The notes beneath the pieces are model-generated. The model did not search any database. It was not told the DNA's origin and saw only the letters and a list, made by a program, of their open reading frames with translations. A stretch of 38,171 nt of DNA, taken from NCBI GenBank assembly GCA_022568195.1, contig JADFFS010000015.1:1-38171 (forward strand). Reading direction: 5' to 3'. Shown here in pieces: positions 16,711-23,973 of this stretch. Position 1 is the first letter of the stretch; every line of letters begins with the position of its first letter. The position numbers and the translations under genes are program-made. This DNA comes from Chloroflexota bacterium. Lineage in GTDB: Bacteria > Chloroflexota > Dehalococcoidia > Lucifugimonadales > UBA3495.

Positions 16711-17072
16711 TGGTCTAATCGTTCCATCAGAACCCGAGAGATCTTATCCACTACTGCATCAAGCTCTTGCAATACTTGTATGTTGCTAAACCGCAGCACC
16801 TGTAGGCCTTCGCTTGACAGACATGCATCTCGATATGCATCGTTTTGGACATGGACAGAATCCAGATGTTGAGATCCGTCCACTTCCACGATTAGCTTCG
16901 CCTTGGGTGCGTAAAAGTCCACAACATAACTTCCAATGGGCTTCTGCCGATAGAACTGCATGCCTGCAAGTTGTTTTCTACGTAGACGTGACCATAACAG
17001 TTGCTCACTTTCGGTCATTTCTGTTCGTAGGCGGCGCGCAATGTGTTTCAGATTGCGGTTATACCTGAGCAT
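16689..17072 (-). CDS. DUF559 endonuclease-like protein
   Basis: 127 residues, the normal size for DUF559, a small PD-(D/E)XK-like/Vsr-related domain. Signatures are NLKHIARRLRTEMTESEQLLWSRLRRKQLAGMQFYRQKPIGSYVVDFYAPKAKLIVEVDGSQHLD and VLRFSNIQVLQELDAVV. The VVDFYAP...IVEVDG segment supplies candidate metal ligands. The gene is bracketed by inverted copies of a palindromic repeat (16638-16710 and 17081-17124), and its C-terminus NPPSSH is encoded by a repeat arm. This suggests a nuclease that travels with, or acts on, the repeat. The ATG at 17072 has GGAG about 14 nt upstream in the repeat flank. Confidence 0.88.
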   Translation of the reverse strand: MLRYNRNLKHIARRLRTEMTESEQLLWSRLRRKQLAGMQFYRQKPIGSYVVDFYAPKAKLIVEVDGSQHLDSVHVQNDAYRDACLSSEGLQVLRFSNIQVLQELDAVVDKISRVLMERLDQNPPSSH

Positions 17073-17080
17073 TGTTCGAA

Positions 17081-17124
17081 AAATCGCTCCATTCCCCCTT
17101 TGTTAAAGGGGGTTAGGGGGATTT
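17081..17124. repeat. Palindromic CCCCCTTT repeat, right copy flanking DUF559
   Basis: AAATCGCTCCATTCCCCCTTTGTTAAAGGGGGTTAGGGGGATTT. The inner hairpin is CCCCCTTT/AAAGGGGG and the right arm is TTAGGGGGATTT. The portion 17091-17124 is an inverted copy of 16638-16674, so the two form terminal inverted repeats around the DUF559 gene, about 487 bp end to end. Confidence 0.8.
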
Positions 17125-17194
17125 CTAGTGCTGAGAGACAACAACCGACTCATATCTCAAGTCCTCAGTTTTCAGCTTAAAAGCCGTCTCTTTG

Positions 17195-17208
17195 CTGATA
17201 GCTGATTG
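17195..17208. repeat. CTGANNG heptads, two units
   Basis: CTGATAG and CTGATTG in tandem. A reverse-oriented pair lies about 20 nt upstream (CTCAGTTTTCAG on the plus strand). Part of the window-wide heptad family. Confidence 0.55.
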
Positions 17209-17322
17209 CTCCTAGGCGGCAGCGGGCCTCGCATTATATAGAACAAATGTACGCCTTATCAACAGGCTCCGGTCACTATTATTCGAACTTCGGATTTCGA
17301 GGGTAAAAATCGAGAGATGGGC

Positions 17323-17341
17323 TATAATTAGCGTCAAGGAG
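17323..17341 (+). promoter_or_regulatory. -10 box and ribosome binding site of the peptidase gene
   Basis: A perfect TATAAT (17323-17328) is followed by AAGGAG (17336-17341), 10 nt before the TTG at 17352. No good -35 is seen at the right distance. If TATAAT is the -10, transcription would start near 17335 with almost no leader before the Shine-Dalgarno site. That would favour the downstream ATG at 17382. Confidence 0.4.
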
Positions 17342-17351
17342 CCAAAACTCT

Positions 17352-18695
17352 TTGTTCTCTACCGCTGCCAAATCGAGGCTCATGCGGCCGCCTCGTTGCC
17401 CGTGGCGCCCCAGCTCGCTGACCGGCCTGCTGGTTGGGTTGATGCTGACGTTGTCCTTGCTCGCCGCATCGCCACCGGCTCAAGCTTCGGGCCACGGCAT
17501 CACGGTGGTCACGGACCGCTGGGCCATCCAATTCCCCGGTCACGTGTCCTTTGACCTGACAGCGCAAGCCCTCCAGCAGATCGTCGAGGTCCGGTTACTG
17601 TACCGGACTACCCAAAGCCGCACTTGGGCCTACGCCTACCCCGAGTTTCAGCCGGGCCGGCAAGTTACAACCAGCTTTAACCTCAACACCAGTGGCGCCA
17701 ACTTCCTGCCCCTGGGCACGAAGCTGGAATATTACTACGTCATACGCGACGCTCAGGGAAACGTGCACCAGACCATGCCCACAGTGCTGGAATACACCGA
17801 CACGCGATTTCAATGGGAGCAGGCGCGGATCGGTCCATTGGTGCTCATGTACCACGACATTCCAGCGTCCAAGGTGACCCAGGTATCGGAGGAATTGGCC
17901 GGGGAACTGGAGCGGTTGAGGGACCTGCTGCAACTAAACACGGAACAGCCCATCAAAGGCGTCATCTACAACCACAGGTCCGCCGCCGTGGGCGCCTTCC
18001 CCAAGAGAAGCCGCACCATGACCGAGCAGCACGTGTTCGAGGGGTTTGCTTTTCCCACCCTGGGGTTGTTCGTCGGGCTGGGTTTGGAGCCACGCTTGAT
18101 CATCCACGAGTCGGCCCACTTGCTGTTACACCAAAAACTTGGACCCAGAGCGCTTCCAGTGCCCGCCTGGCTGGACGAGGGGTTCGCCAGTTACGTGGAG
18201 CCGGGCTCTGTAGCCTACAGCGGCCAAAGCCTCAGGGCCCTGGGCGCGCCACTGAAAAACATGGCTTCTATTCACGGGACCCCCCGGGACATCGGCATTT
18301 TTTACTTAAAAGCCGAAAGCGTGGTGTCCTACCTGGTAGAGGAGCACGGGGTTGAGTCTTTCCAGCGGTTTCTGGGCCTAATCAGCCAGGGCCGCTCTGT
18401 GAATAATGCCCTGAAAATCACTTACGGATTCGACATCGTCGAATTGGACTCCCTTTGGGGCGCCGGCTCCGACGGCCCGCCTGTTCGAGGCCGCATCACG
18501 CCCGGACGCCCGTCTCCATTCCTCTACTTCGACGCTTGGGTCTTCGGGCTTTTGGGCCTGGTGGTGATGGCCGCCGCGGCGGTCCGGTACGTGACCAGCA
18601 AGTTGCGCCCCAGCCTGGACCCGGAAGAGGGTCTCCAACCCTGGGAAGACCCTGACCTGCTGGAGCAAGAGCAGGACGACGACTGGCGACTATAA
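17352..18695 (+). CDS. Membrane-bound MA-type metallopeptidase
   Basis: 447 residues from the TTG at 17352 (AAGGAG 10 nt upstream); ATG 17382 with GAGG is the alternative. A signal peptide (LTGLLVGLMLTLSLLAASPPAQA) leads to a beta-rich N-terminal half and then a gluzincin core. HESAH (His252 and His256 from the TTG) and WLDEGFASYVEPG supply the zinc ligands and catalytic Glu. A C-terminal transmembrane helix (FDAWVFGLLGLVVMAAAAV) is followed by an acidic cytoplasmic tail (LEQEQDDDWRL). This is the peptidase MA-like layout common in Chloroflexota: an extracellular protease held in the membrane. The substrate is unknown. It stands alone, between the repeats and the thiolase operon. Confidence 0.85.
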   Translation: MFSTAAKSRLMRPPRCPWRPSSLTGLLVGLMLTLSLLAASPPAQASGHGITVVTDRWAIQFPGHVSFDLTAQALQQIVEVRLLYRTTQSRTWAYAYPEFQPGRQVTTSFNLNTSGANFLPLGTKLEYYYVIRDAQGNVHQTMPTVLEYTDTRFQWEQARIGPLVLMYHDIPASKVTQVSEELAGELERLRDLLQLNTEQPIKGVIYNHRSAAVGAFPKRSRTMTEQHVFEGFAFPTLGLFVGLGLEPRLIIHESAHLLLHQKLGPRALPVPAWLDEGFASYVEPGSVAYSGQSLRALGAPLKNMASIHGTPRDIGIFYLKAESVVSYLVEEHGVESFQRFLGLISQGRSVNNALKITYGFDIVELDSLWGAGSDGPPVRGRITPGRPSPFLYFDAWVFGLLGLVVMAAAAVRYVTSKLRPSLDPEEGLQPWEDPDLLEQEQDDDWRL

Positions 18696-18704
18696 TCTCC
18701 TTCG

Positions 18705-18740
18705 CAAAGTCTGGCACAAAGTCTGGCACCAAGTCCGGAC
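18705..18740. repeat. Tandem 12-mer CAAAGTCTGGCA
   Basis: Two perfect head-to-tail copies of CAAAGTCTGGCA (18705-18716, 18717-18728) and a third degenerate one (CCAAGTCCGGAC) lie directly after the peptidase stop and 94 nt before the thiolase-like operon. The 12-nt period is close to a helical turn, so regularly spaced protein binding is possible. Confidence 0.6.
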
Positions 18741-18789
18741 TTTCTGCTATGCTCAAAGCCAAGCCAGTCGAGCCATCAGTCTCGCCGGC

Positions 18790-18824
18790 CTGAAGGCTGA
18801 TTACTGAACGCTGAAAGCTGATTG
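18790..18824. repeat. CTGANNR heptad array, five units
   Basis: CTGAAGG, CTGATTA, CTGAACG, CTGAAAG and CTGATTG in unbroken tandem, ending 9 nt before the ATG of the thiolase-like gene. The array therefore overlaps the leader and nearly reaches the GAGG ribosome binding site (18826-18829). It is the longest of the heptad arrays in the window. Confidence 0.75.
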
Positions 18825-18833
18825 CGAGGTCCC

Positions 18834-19985
18834 ATGCTGGGCCGGGTTGCCATCGTTGGGATTGGTTACACTCCCCTTCGTACCGTGACACCGGAGGTCT
18901 CCTTTCGGGAGATGATCTTCGAGGCTGCGGTTAAGGCCTACTCCGACGCCGGCGTCGAGCCCGGCCAGGTCGACACCTTCGTCTCGGTCACTGAGGACTA
19001 TATAGAGGGCACGGCCATCGCCGACGAATACGTGCCCGACCAACTGGGCGCGGTGCTGAAACCGGTCCACACGGTGACCGCCGACGGCATTACCGGTCTG
19101 GCTTCTTTGGTGATGCAAATCGAGACCGGTCAGCTCGACCTGGCAGTCATCGAAGGACACAGCAAAGCATCCAACATCGGGCACCCGGCCCACATTGAAG
19201 CCCTGGCGTTGGACCCCATTTATGCCCGGCCGCTCGGTTTCCATCCCCGCTACGTTGCCGGACTGGAAATGCGGGCGTTTTTGGAAGAAACAGGCAACAC
19301 GGAACGGCAAGCAGCGCTGGTGGTAGCCAAAAACCGGGCCAACGCGTTGCGCAATCCTTTGGCGGCTTATCCCGCCCGGTTGTCCGCCGATGATGTGCTG
19401 GCCTCTCGGCCCGAGGCCGAACCCCTGAAACGATCGGACATCGCCGGATACGCCGATGGCGCCATCGTGATGGTGCTGGCCCGAGAATCCCTGCTTTCCC
19501 CAGGGACGAGCCAACCGGTATTTATCGACGGCATTGGTTGGAGCCAGCACACTCCCAACATCGAAGAGCGGGAGTTGCACCGGGCGATATACGCCGAGTC
19601 TGCGGCCCAGATGGCCTACCGGATGGCGGGCATCACCAGCCCCACGGGTGAAATCGATTTCGCCGAAGTAGACGACACCTTCTCCTACAAGGAGCTACAA
19701 CACCTGGAGGCGCTGGGGCTGGCTCGTCCCGGCGAATCCGGCATGCTGTTGGAAGAAGGGATGTTCTCGCCCACGGGTGATCTCCCGGTCAACGTCTCCG
19801 GGGGCAGCCTGGGCTGCGGCAACACGTACGACATGTCGGGTCTGCGCAGTGTCCTTGAGGTGGTGTTGCAAATAAGGAACGCGGCCGGCGAACGCCAGCT
19901 ACCGGGAGTCAAGACCGGCCTGGCCCAGTCCTGGCGCGGCATCCCCACGGCCACCGGTGGAGTAGCGGTGTTGAGGGGGGAGTAA
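18834..19985 (+). CDS. Thiolase-fold protein lacking catalytic Cys and His (first)
   Basis: 383 residues from ATG 18834 (GAGG at 18826); the ORF track's TTG at 18822 adds four residues. It has the SCP2-type thiolase fold: VAIVGIGYTPLRTV, a central DGAIVMVLA strand, and C-terminal NVSGGSLGCGN. The nucleophilic Cys region reads TVTADGITGLASLV (no Cys). The HDCF-like motif reads DDTFSYKELQHLEALGL (His replaced), and the usual GHP reads GCGN. It cannot run normal Claisen chemistry. Cys-less thiolase-fold proteins paired with DUF35 are known as steroid side-chain retro-aldolases (Ltp2-ChsH2), so C-C cleavage of a CoA thioester is a candidate. The stop overlaps the next start (TAATG). Confidence 0.88.
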   Translation: MLGRVAIVGIGYTPLRTVTPEVSFREMIFEAAVKAYSDAGVEPGQVDTFVSVTEDYIEGTAIADEYVPDQLGAVLKPVHTVTADGITGLASLVMQIETGQLDLAVIEGHSKASNIGHPAHIEALALDPIYARPLGFHPRYVAGLEMRAFLEETGNTERQAALVVAKNRANALRNPLAAYPARLSADDVLASRPEAEPLKRSDIAGYADGAIVMVLARESLLSPGTSQPVFIDGIGWSQHTPNIEERELHRAIYAESAAQMAYRMAGITSPTGEIDFAEVDDTFSYKELQHLEALGLARPGESGMLLEEGMFSPTGDLPVNVSGGSLGCGNTYDMSGLRSVLEVVLQIRNAAGERQLPGVKTGLAQSWRGIPTATGGVAVLRGE

Positions 19986-21163
19986 TGCCCTACAAGAATA
20001 AAGTCGCCATCTTGGGCGCGGGTCTGACCCGCTTCATGAGACGCGCTCTGGAGACTCCCAAGGAGCTGGCCTTTGAGGCCGCCAAGACCGCCTTGGAGGC
20101 CGCCGATCTGACCATCGACGACATCGATTGCGTGGTGTCGGTCACCGCTCCCGAGGCCTTCGACGGCGTCCACATGAACGGGGAGTACCTGGCCGACGGC
20201 TCGGGCGCCTGGGGCAAGCCCTACATGCGCACCTATGTCGGAGGCGGGTCCGGCGTGTTTGGGTTAATCACCGGCTGGTACCACATTGCCAGCGGCCACT
20301 TCGACACCTGCCTGGTGGTGGCCGAGGAAAAGATGTCTCCGGCGTTGCCTCACCCTCAGGGAGCCTTCAACGCCATCTACGACCAGTTCACCGAGCGACC
20401 CCTGGGAGTGAATCTACTGTGGATTTTCGCCTTGGAAATGAACCGGTACATGCAGACCTACGGCATACCCATGGAGACCTTCGCCCGGGTGGCGCAGAAA
20501 AATAAACGCAACGGCTTGGACCATCCCTCGGCCCAGTCCGGGGTCGCTGGGGACTTTGAGATTGAGCAAATCATGGCATCAGAGGTTATGGCCTGGCCGG
20601 TTCAACGCTTGATGGTATCTCCCATCAGCGACGGCGGCGGCGCCATGGTGCTGGCCTCGGAACGCTTTGCCCGCCGCATGAGCCGCCCTCCGGTGTGGAT
20701 TGAAGGGGTAGGTTGGAACCTGGACACGTCTTTCTGGACCAACCGTGACCTTTACTATCCGCAGTACCTGGAGAAAGCGGCCCGCATGGCCTACGACATG
20801 GCTGGGATTTCCGACCCCAAGAGGGAGATCCATGTGGTAGAGCCCTACGACCCCTTCGCCTACAAGGAGCTGCATCACCTGGAAGGACTTATGCTGGCAG
20901 ATAAGGGGCAAGCACCCCGGATGCTTGAAGAGGGATTCTGGGACCGTGACACGGAGACCGGAATTCCGGCCAGCCCTTCCGGAGGCTTGTTGGGCGTGGG
21001 CAACCCGATAGCCGCCGCCGGGATGATGAAATGCGCCGAAATCTACTGGCAGCTTCAAGGAGAAGCGGGGCCGCGGCAGGTCAAACGGGAGGTGCGCCGG
21101 GGCTTGGCGCAAGCCTGGGGCGACCTGATGCAGGTTGGCACCGTAGTGGTGATGGGGAAGTAA
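19985..21163 (+). CDS. Thiolase-fold protein lacking catalytic Cys and His (second)
   Basis: 392 residues. The ATG overlaps the preceding stop, so the two are translationally coupled. The fold matches its neighbour: VAILGAGLTRFMRRALETPKELAFEAAKTALEAADL, SDGGGAMVLASE, and PSGGLLGVGNPIAAAGMMKCAEIYWQ. The Cys site reads TYVGGGSGVFGLITGW, the HDCF motif reads YDPFAYKELHHLEGLMLAD, and GHP reads GVGNP. All three classic catalytic residues are therefore absent, as in the first copy. Both keep a Tyr in the (S/A)YKEL segment. Two diverged paralogues in tandem suggest a heteromeric complex, probably with the DUF35 proteins downstream. Confidence 0.88.
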   Translation: MPYKNKVAILGAGLTRFMRRALETPKELAFEAAKTALEAADLTIDDIDCVVSVTAPEAFDGVHMNGEYLADGSGAWGKPYMRTYVGGGSGVFGLITGWYHIASGHFDTCLVVAEEKMSPALPHPQGAFNAIYDQFTERPLGVNLLWIFALEMNRYMQTYGIPMETFARVAQKNKRNGLDHPSAQSGVAGDFEIEQIMASEVMAWPVQRLMVSPISDGGGAMVLASERFARRMSRPPVWIEGVGWNLDTSFWTNRDLYYPQYLEKAARMAYDMAGISDPKREIHVVEPYDPFAYKELHHLEGLMLADKGQAPRMLEEGFWDRDTETGIPASPSGGLLGVGNPIAAAGMMKCAEIYWQLQGEAGPRQVKREVRRGLAQAWGDLMQVGTVVVMGK

Positions 21164-21164
21164 C

Positions 21165-21680
21165 ATGAAACCGTTCAGCGGCACGTCCTTGACCGACCAT
21201 GCCCTTACCACCGGCGAGGTGCTGGTATCCATGTGGCACGTCAAGTCGGACTACAATTGGGACGCCGGGATCGCCATGGGAGCCTACCTGGAGGGCTTGA
21301 AGCAGGGCAAGCTTCTGGGCATCCGCTGCCCCGAGTGCCGCCGTACGTTGGTGCCCCCAAGGGTGTTCTGCGAGCTGTGCTTCCGCCCCCTGGACGAATG
21401 GGTTGAGCTGTCAGACACCGGCAGGATCAACACCTACTCGGTCTCTTATGTGAACTGGGACGCTTCCCGCAGGCAGACTCCAGAGATCCCCGCAGTGGTG
21501 GAGATTGATGGGGCATCCCCGGGCATGGCTATTCTCCACTTGATCGGCGAGGCCGGTGACACCCTGGACGCCATCACCAGCCGGTTGAAGATTGGCACTC
21601 CGGTCCAAGCGGTGTGGAAGCCACCGGATCAGCGAGAAGGGGCTATCACAGATATCCGATATTTCCGGCCGATTGGCTGA
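21165..21680 (+). CDS. DUF35 (Zn-ribbon/OB-fold) protein, first
   Basis: 171 residues, beginning one base after the second thiolase-like gene. The zinc ribbon is GIRCPECRRTLVPPRVFCELCFRPLDEW, two CxxC knuckles 11 residues apart. It is followed by an OB-fold (GRINTYSVSYVNW ... IPAVVEIDGASPGMAILHLIGE ... IGTPVQAVWKPP). DUF35 proteins are partner subunits of thiolase-superfamily enzymes, bridging or presenting the acyl-CoA. An N-terminal extension of about 40 residues (MKPFSGTSLTDHALTTGEVL) is longer than usual. Coupling to the thiolase-like pair supports a shared complex. Confidence 0.9.
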   Translation: MKPFSGTSLTDHALTTGEVLVSMWHVKSDYNWDAGIAMGAYLEGLKQGKLLGIRCPECRRTLVPPRVFCELCFRPLDEWVELSDTGRINTYSVSYVNWDASRRQTPEIPAVVEIDGASPGMAILHLIGEAGDTLDAITSRLKIGTPVQAVWKPPDQREGAITDIRYFRPIG

Positions 21681-21713
21681 CCACCCAGCATGCAACCATA
21701 AGGAGCCATAGGA

Positions 21714-22178
21714 TTGCTGGAGAAAATTAAACAAATGGGTCAAGCGCGCCAGGTAGCCGGGGAGATTCCGATCTATCACCGGTACACCCTGGGAGTCGCC
21801 GGAGAGCGGTTCTTTAAAGCCATGCGGGACGGCCGGCAAATACTGGTTTCACCTTGTCCCAAGTGCCAGGACCGCCTGCTTCCGCCCAAGATGTATTGCG
21901 AGCGCTGCTTTGAAGAGACCTCCGACGATTGGTTGCCTCTGGAGGGGCCGGGTTACATTCGCAGCTTTACGGTGTTGCACCAGTCGTTGGACGAAGAACC
22001 CCTAGACCACCCCACGGTGGTGGCCCTGATTTCCTGGGAAGGAATTCGCGGCGGGTTGATCCACCGGGTGCTGGGGGTCGACCCTGCCCAAGTCACCACG
22101 GGAATGGCGGTGGAGCCCGTATGGGCTGAGGAACGTACCGGGGCCCTGTCGGATATCAGCCACTTTCGGGCCGCGTGA
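21714..22178 (+). CDS. DUF35 (Zn-ribbon/OB-fold) protein, second
   Basis: 154 residues. The start is a TTG at 21714 with a textbook AAGGAG (21700-21705) 8 nt upstream. The zinc ribbon is SPCPKCQDRLLPPKMYCERCFEE and the OB-fold part is GYIRSFTVLHQSLDEEPLDHPTVVALISWEG. It is a diverged paralogue of the gene before it. Having two thiolase-fold and two DUF35 genes in a row suggests either two matched pairs or one hetero-oligomer. The N-terminal MLEKIKQMGQARQVAGEIPIYHRYTLGVAGERFF helix probably contacts the partner enzyme. Confidence 0.9.
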   Translation: MLEKIKQMGQARQVAGEIPIYHRYTLGVAGERFFKAMRDGRQILVSPCPKCQDRLLPPKMYCERCFEETSDDWLPLEGPGYIRSFTVLHQSLDEEPLDHPTVVALISWEGIRGGLIHRVLGVDPAQVTTGMAVEPVWAEERTGALSDISHFRAA

Positions 22179-22263
22179 GCCGGATGAACATTGGCCCTTG
22201 GCCAGACCGCCATGACGCAAGCGCCGGCAGGTATGGGTGTATGCCGCCATCGATGGTCTATAC

Positions 22264-22292
22264 TTGACACGGGATTTGCGGGTCGCTACGGT
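22264..22292 (+). promoter_or_regulatory. Promoter of the cyclophilin lipoprotein gene
   Basis: A perfect TTGACA (22264-22269), a 17-nt spacer and TACGGT (22287-22292) lie about 90 nt before the ATG at 22383. The -10 is only 3/6, but spacing and location fit. It implies the cyclophilin gene can be transcribed apart from the DUF35 operon. Confidence 0.45.
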
Positions 22293-22382
22293 CTTAAAGG
22301 TTTATCAAGACAAACGATCTTCCGGATCCTAGCCACAATGGTGTTTAGGTGGTTTCCGGAGTCTCAACCGAGTTGATGAGGT

Positions 22383-23099
22383 ATGACATTGCTGAGGAAG
22401 ATAGGATACTTATCCGGCGTCGTGGCCACGGCATTTCTGGTGGCTGCCTGCCTGCCTACCCCGACGCCCCCACCAACTGAAGCTCCTGCGGCCAAAGTAG
22501 CGCCCACGGCGGTGCCCGCAGCCGTCTCGGGAGCGGAGGGCACTCCTACTCCCAAGATACAAGCCTATCAAGGCCTGTCCTTCAAACAATACGCCGCGCC
22601 GCCTTTGATGACCATCGACCCTTCGGCCAGCTACACCGCAACCATTCGTACCAATAAGGGGCTCATCGTTCTCGAGCTTTTCCCGGATTCGGCTCCGAAA
22701 ACCGTGAACAACTTCGTGTTTTTGGCAGAAGAAAAATTCTACGACGGCTTGCTTTTCCACCGGGTGATCGAAGGGTTCATGATTCAGGGCGGTGATCCCA
22801 CCGGCACCGGAGGCTCTGGGCCCGGCTATAAGTTTGGAGACGAGATTGACCCTAGGCGGGTTTTCAGTGAGCCCGGAAAACTGGCCATGGCCAACTCGGG
22901 ACCCAACACAAACGGTAGCCAGTTCTTCATCACCACGGTCCCTACCCCTCACCTGAACGGGGCTCACACCATATTCGGTAGGATACTGAACGGTCAGGAG
23001 GTGGCCGATGCCATATCCAAAGTGCCCAAAGACCAAAACGGCCGCCCAATTCAACCGATCACCATAGAAACAATCCAGATAGCCAAGACCGGCGGCTAA
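22383..23099 (+). CDS. Cyclophilin-type peptidyl-prolyl isomerase lipoprotein
   Basis: 238 residues. The lipoprotein signal peptide ends FLVAAC (Cys23). A Pro/Thr/Ala linker follows to about residue 60, then a complete cyclophilin domain: IRTNKGLIVLELFPDSAPKTVNNFVFLA, FYDGLLFHRVIEGFMIQGGDPTGTG, MANSGPNTNGSQFFITT, and LNGAHTIFGRILNGQEV. The Arg, Phe, Gln and His active-site positions are kept. It should assist folding of secreted proteins on the outer face of the membrane, which suits the many exported proteins in this region. ATG 22383 has GAGG close upstream. Its own promoter is likely. Confidence 0.93.
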   Translation: MTLLRKIGYLSGVVATAFLVAACLPTPTPPPTEAPAAKVAPTAVPAAVSGAEGTPTPKIQAYQGLSFKQYAAPPLMTIDPSASYTATIRTNKGLIVLELFPDSAPKTVNNFVFLAEEKFYDGLLFHRVIEGFMIQGGDPTGTGGSGPGYKFGDEIDPRRVFSEPGKLAMANSGPNTNGSQFFITTVPTPHLNGAHTIFGRILNGQEVADAISKVPKDQNGRPIQPITIETIQIAKTGG

Positions 23100-23133
23100 T
23101 CGGACCCGATCGGACAAAGAGGAGGAGGCAACC

Positions 23134-23955
23134 TTGGCATTCCAGTGCCTTACCTACGAACGCAAGGACAGGATTTGTTACCTGACCTTAAATCGTCCGG
23201 AAAAGCTCAACGCTATGAATGCCCAGATGATGAGCGAACTGCGAGAAGCTCTCGAAACCATCGAGGCCGACCCGGAAATCCGTGTGGTTATCCTTACCGG
23301 AGCCGGGCGCGCATTCTCCGCTGGATTCGACCTGGAGAGGGAGTCGGGAGGGATGGAGCCCGAGAACACTCAGCCGGACGATTGGAGAACCCACATCAAG
23401 AGCCACATAGATACTTTTTTGATGGTCTGGAACCTGAGCAAACCGGTCATCGCCGCAGTTAACGGCTACGCCCTGGCCGGAGCCTGCGAGCTGGTCCAGG
23501 TCTGCGACATCAAAATCGCCTCGGACCGCGCGATATTAGGCGAGCCGGAGATACGGGCAGGAGTGGGGCCGCCCTTTTTGATCACGCCCTTCAGCGTGGG
23601 GCTGGCCAAATCCAAGGAACTGCTGCTTACCGGTGACACCATCAACGCCCATGAGGCGGAGCGTATGGGGATGGTGGGCAGCGTGGTGCCTCACGACGAA
23701 CTTATGCAGGCGTGCGAGCGGACCGCCCGTAAGATCATCAATCTGTCCCAGGTCGGCGTGAAGATGACCAAGATAGCGGTCAACCGGGCCCTGGAAAACA
23801 TGGGGTTTCTAACCACCCTCCAGCACAATTTGGAGCTGATGACCCACTTCGACGCCAGCTCCGATCCCGAGCAAGAAGAGTTCAACACAATTCGGCGGGA
23901 CCATGGGCTGCGGGCGGCGCTGGACTGGCGGGACGCCAGGTTCAAGGACCTATGA
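23134..23955 (+). CDS. Enoyl-CoA hydratase/isomerase family protein
   Basis: 273 residues from a TTG at 23134, which is credible because AGGAGGAGG ends 5 nt upstream. Crotonase signatures are LNRPEKLNAMNAQMMSELREAL, the first oxyanion loop GAGRAFSAGFDLE, the second oxyanion loop NGYALAGACELVQVCDIKIAS, and GEPEIRAGVGPPF with the Glu at the catalytic position. It likely hydrates or isomerises an enoyl-CoA in fatty-acid or side-chain degradation. Its place close after the Cys-less thiolase/DUF35 genes would fit a hydratase feeding an aldolase-type cleavage. The substrate is unknown. It is convergent with the dehydrogenase 19 nt downstream. Confidence 0.93.
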   Translation: MAFQCLTYERKDRICYLTLNRPEKLNAMNAQMMSELREALETIEADPEIRVVILTGAGRAFSAGFDLERESGGMEPENTQPDDWRTHIKSHIDTFLMVWNLSKPVIAAVNGYALAGACELVQVCDIKIASDRAILGEPEIRAGVGPPFLITPFSVGLAKSKELLLTGDTINAHEAERMGMVGSVVPHDELMQACERTARKIINLSQVGVKMTKIAVNRALENMGFLTTLQHNLELMTHFDASSDPEQEEFNTIRRDHGLRAALDWRDARFKDL

Positions 23956-23973
23956 TTCAGGATCCAAAGAAAG

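Noticed and set aside
15171-18824. CRISPR array
   Set aside because: The heptads are 7 nt with no unique spacers and no cas genes are present; the arrays are tandem, not repeat-spacer.
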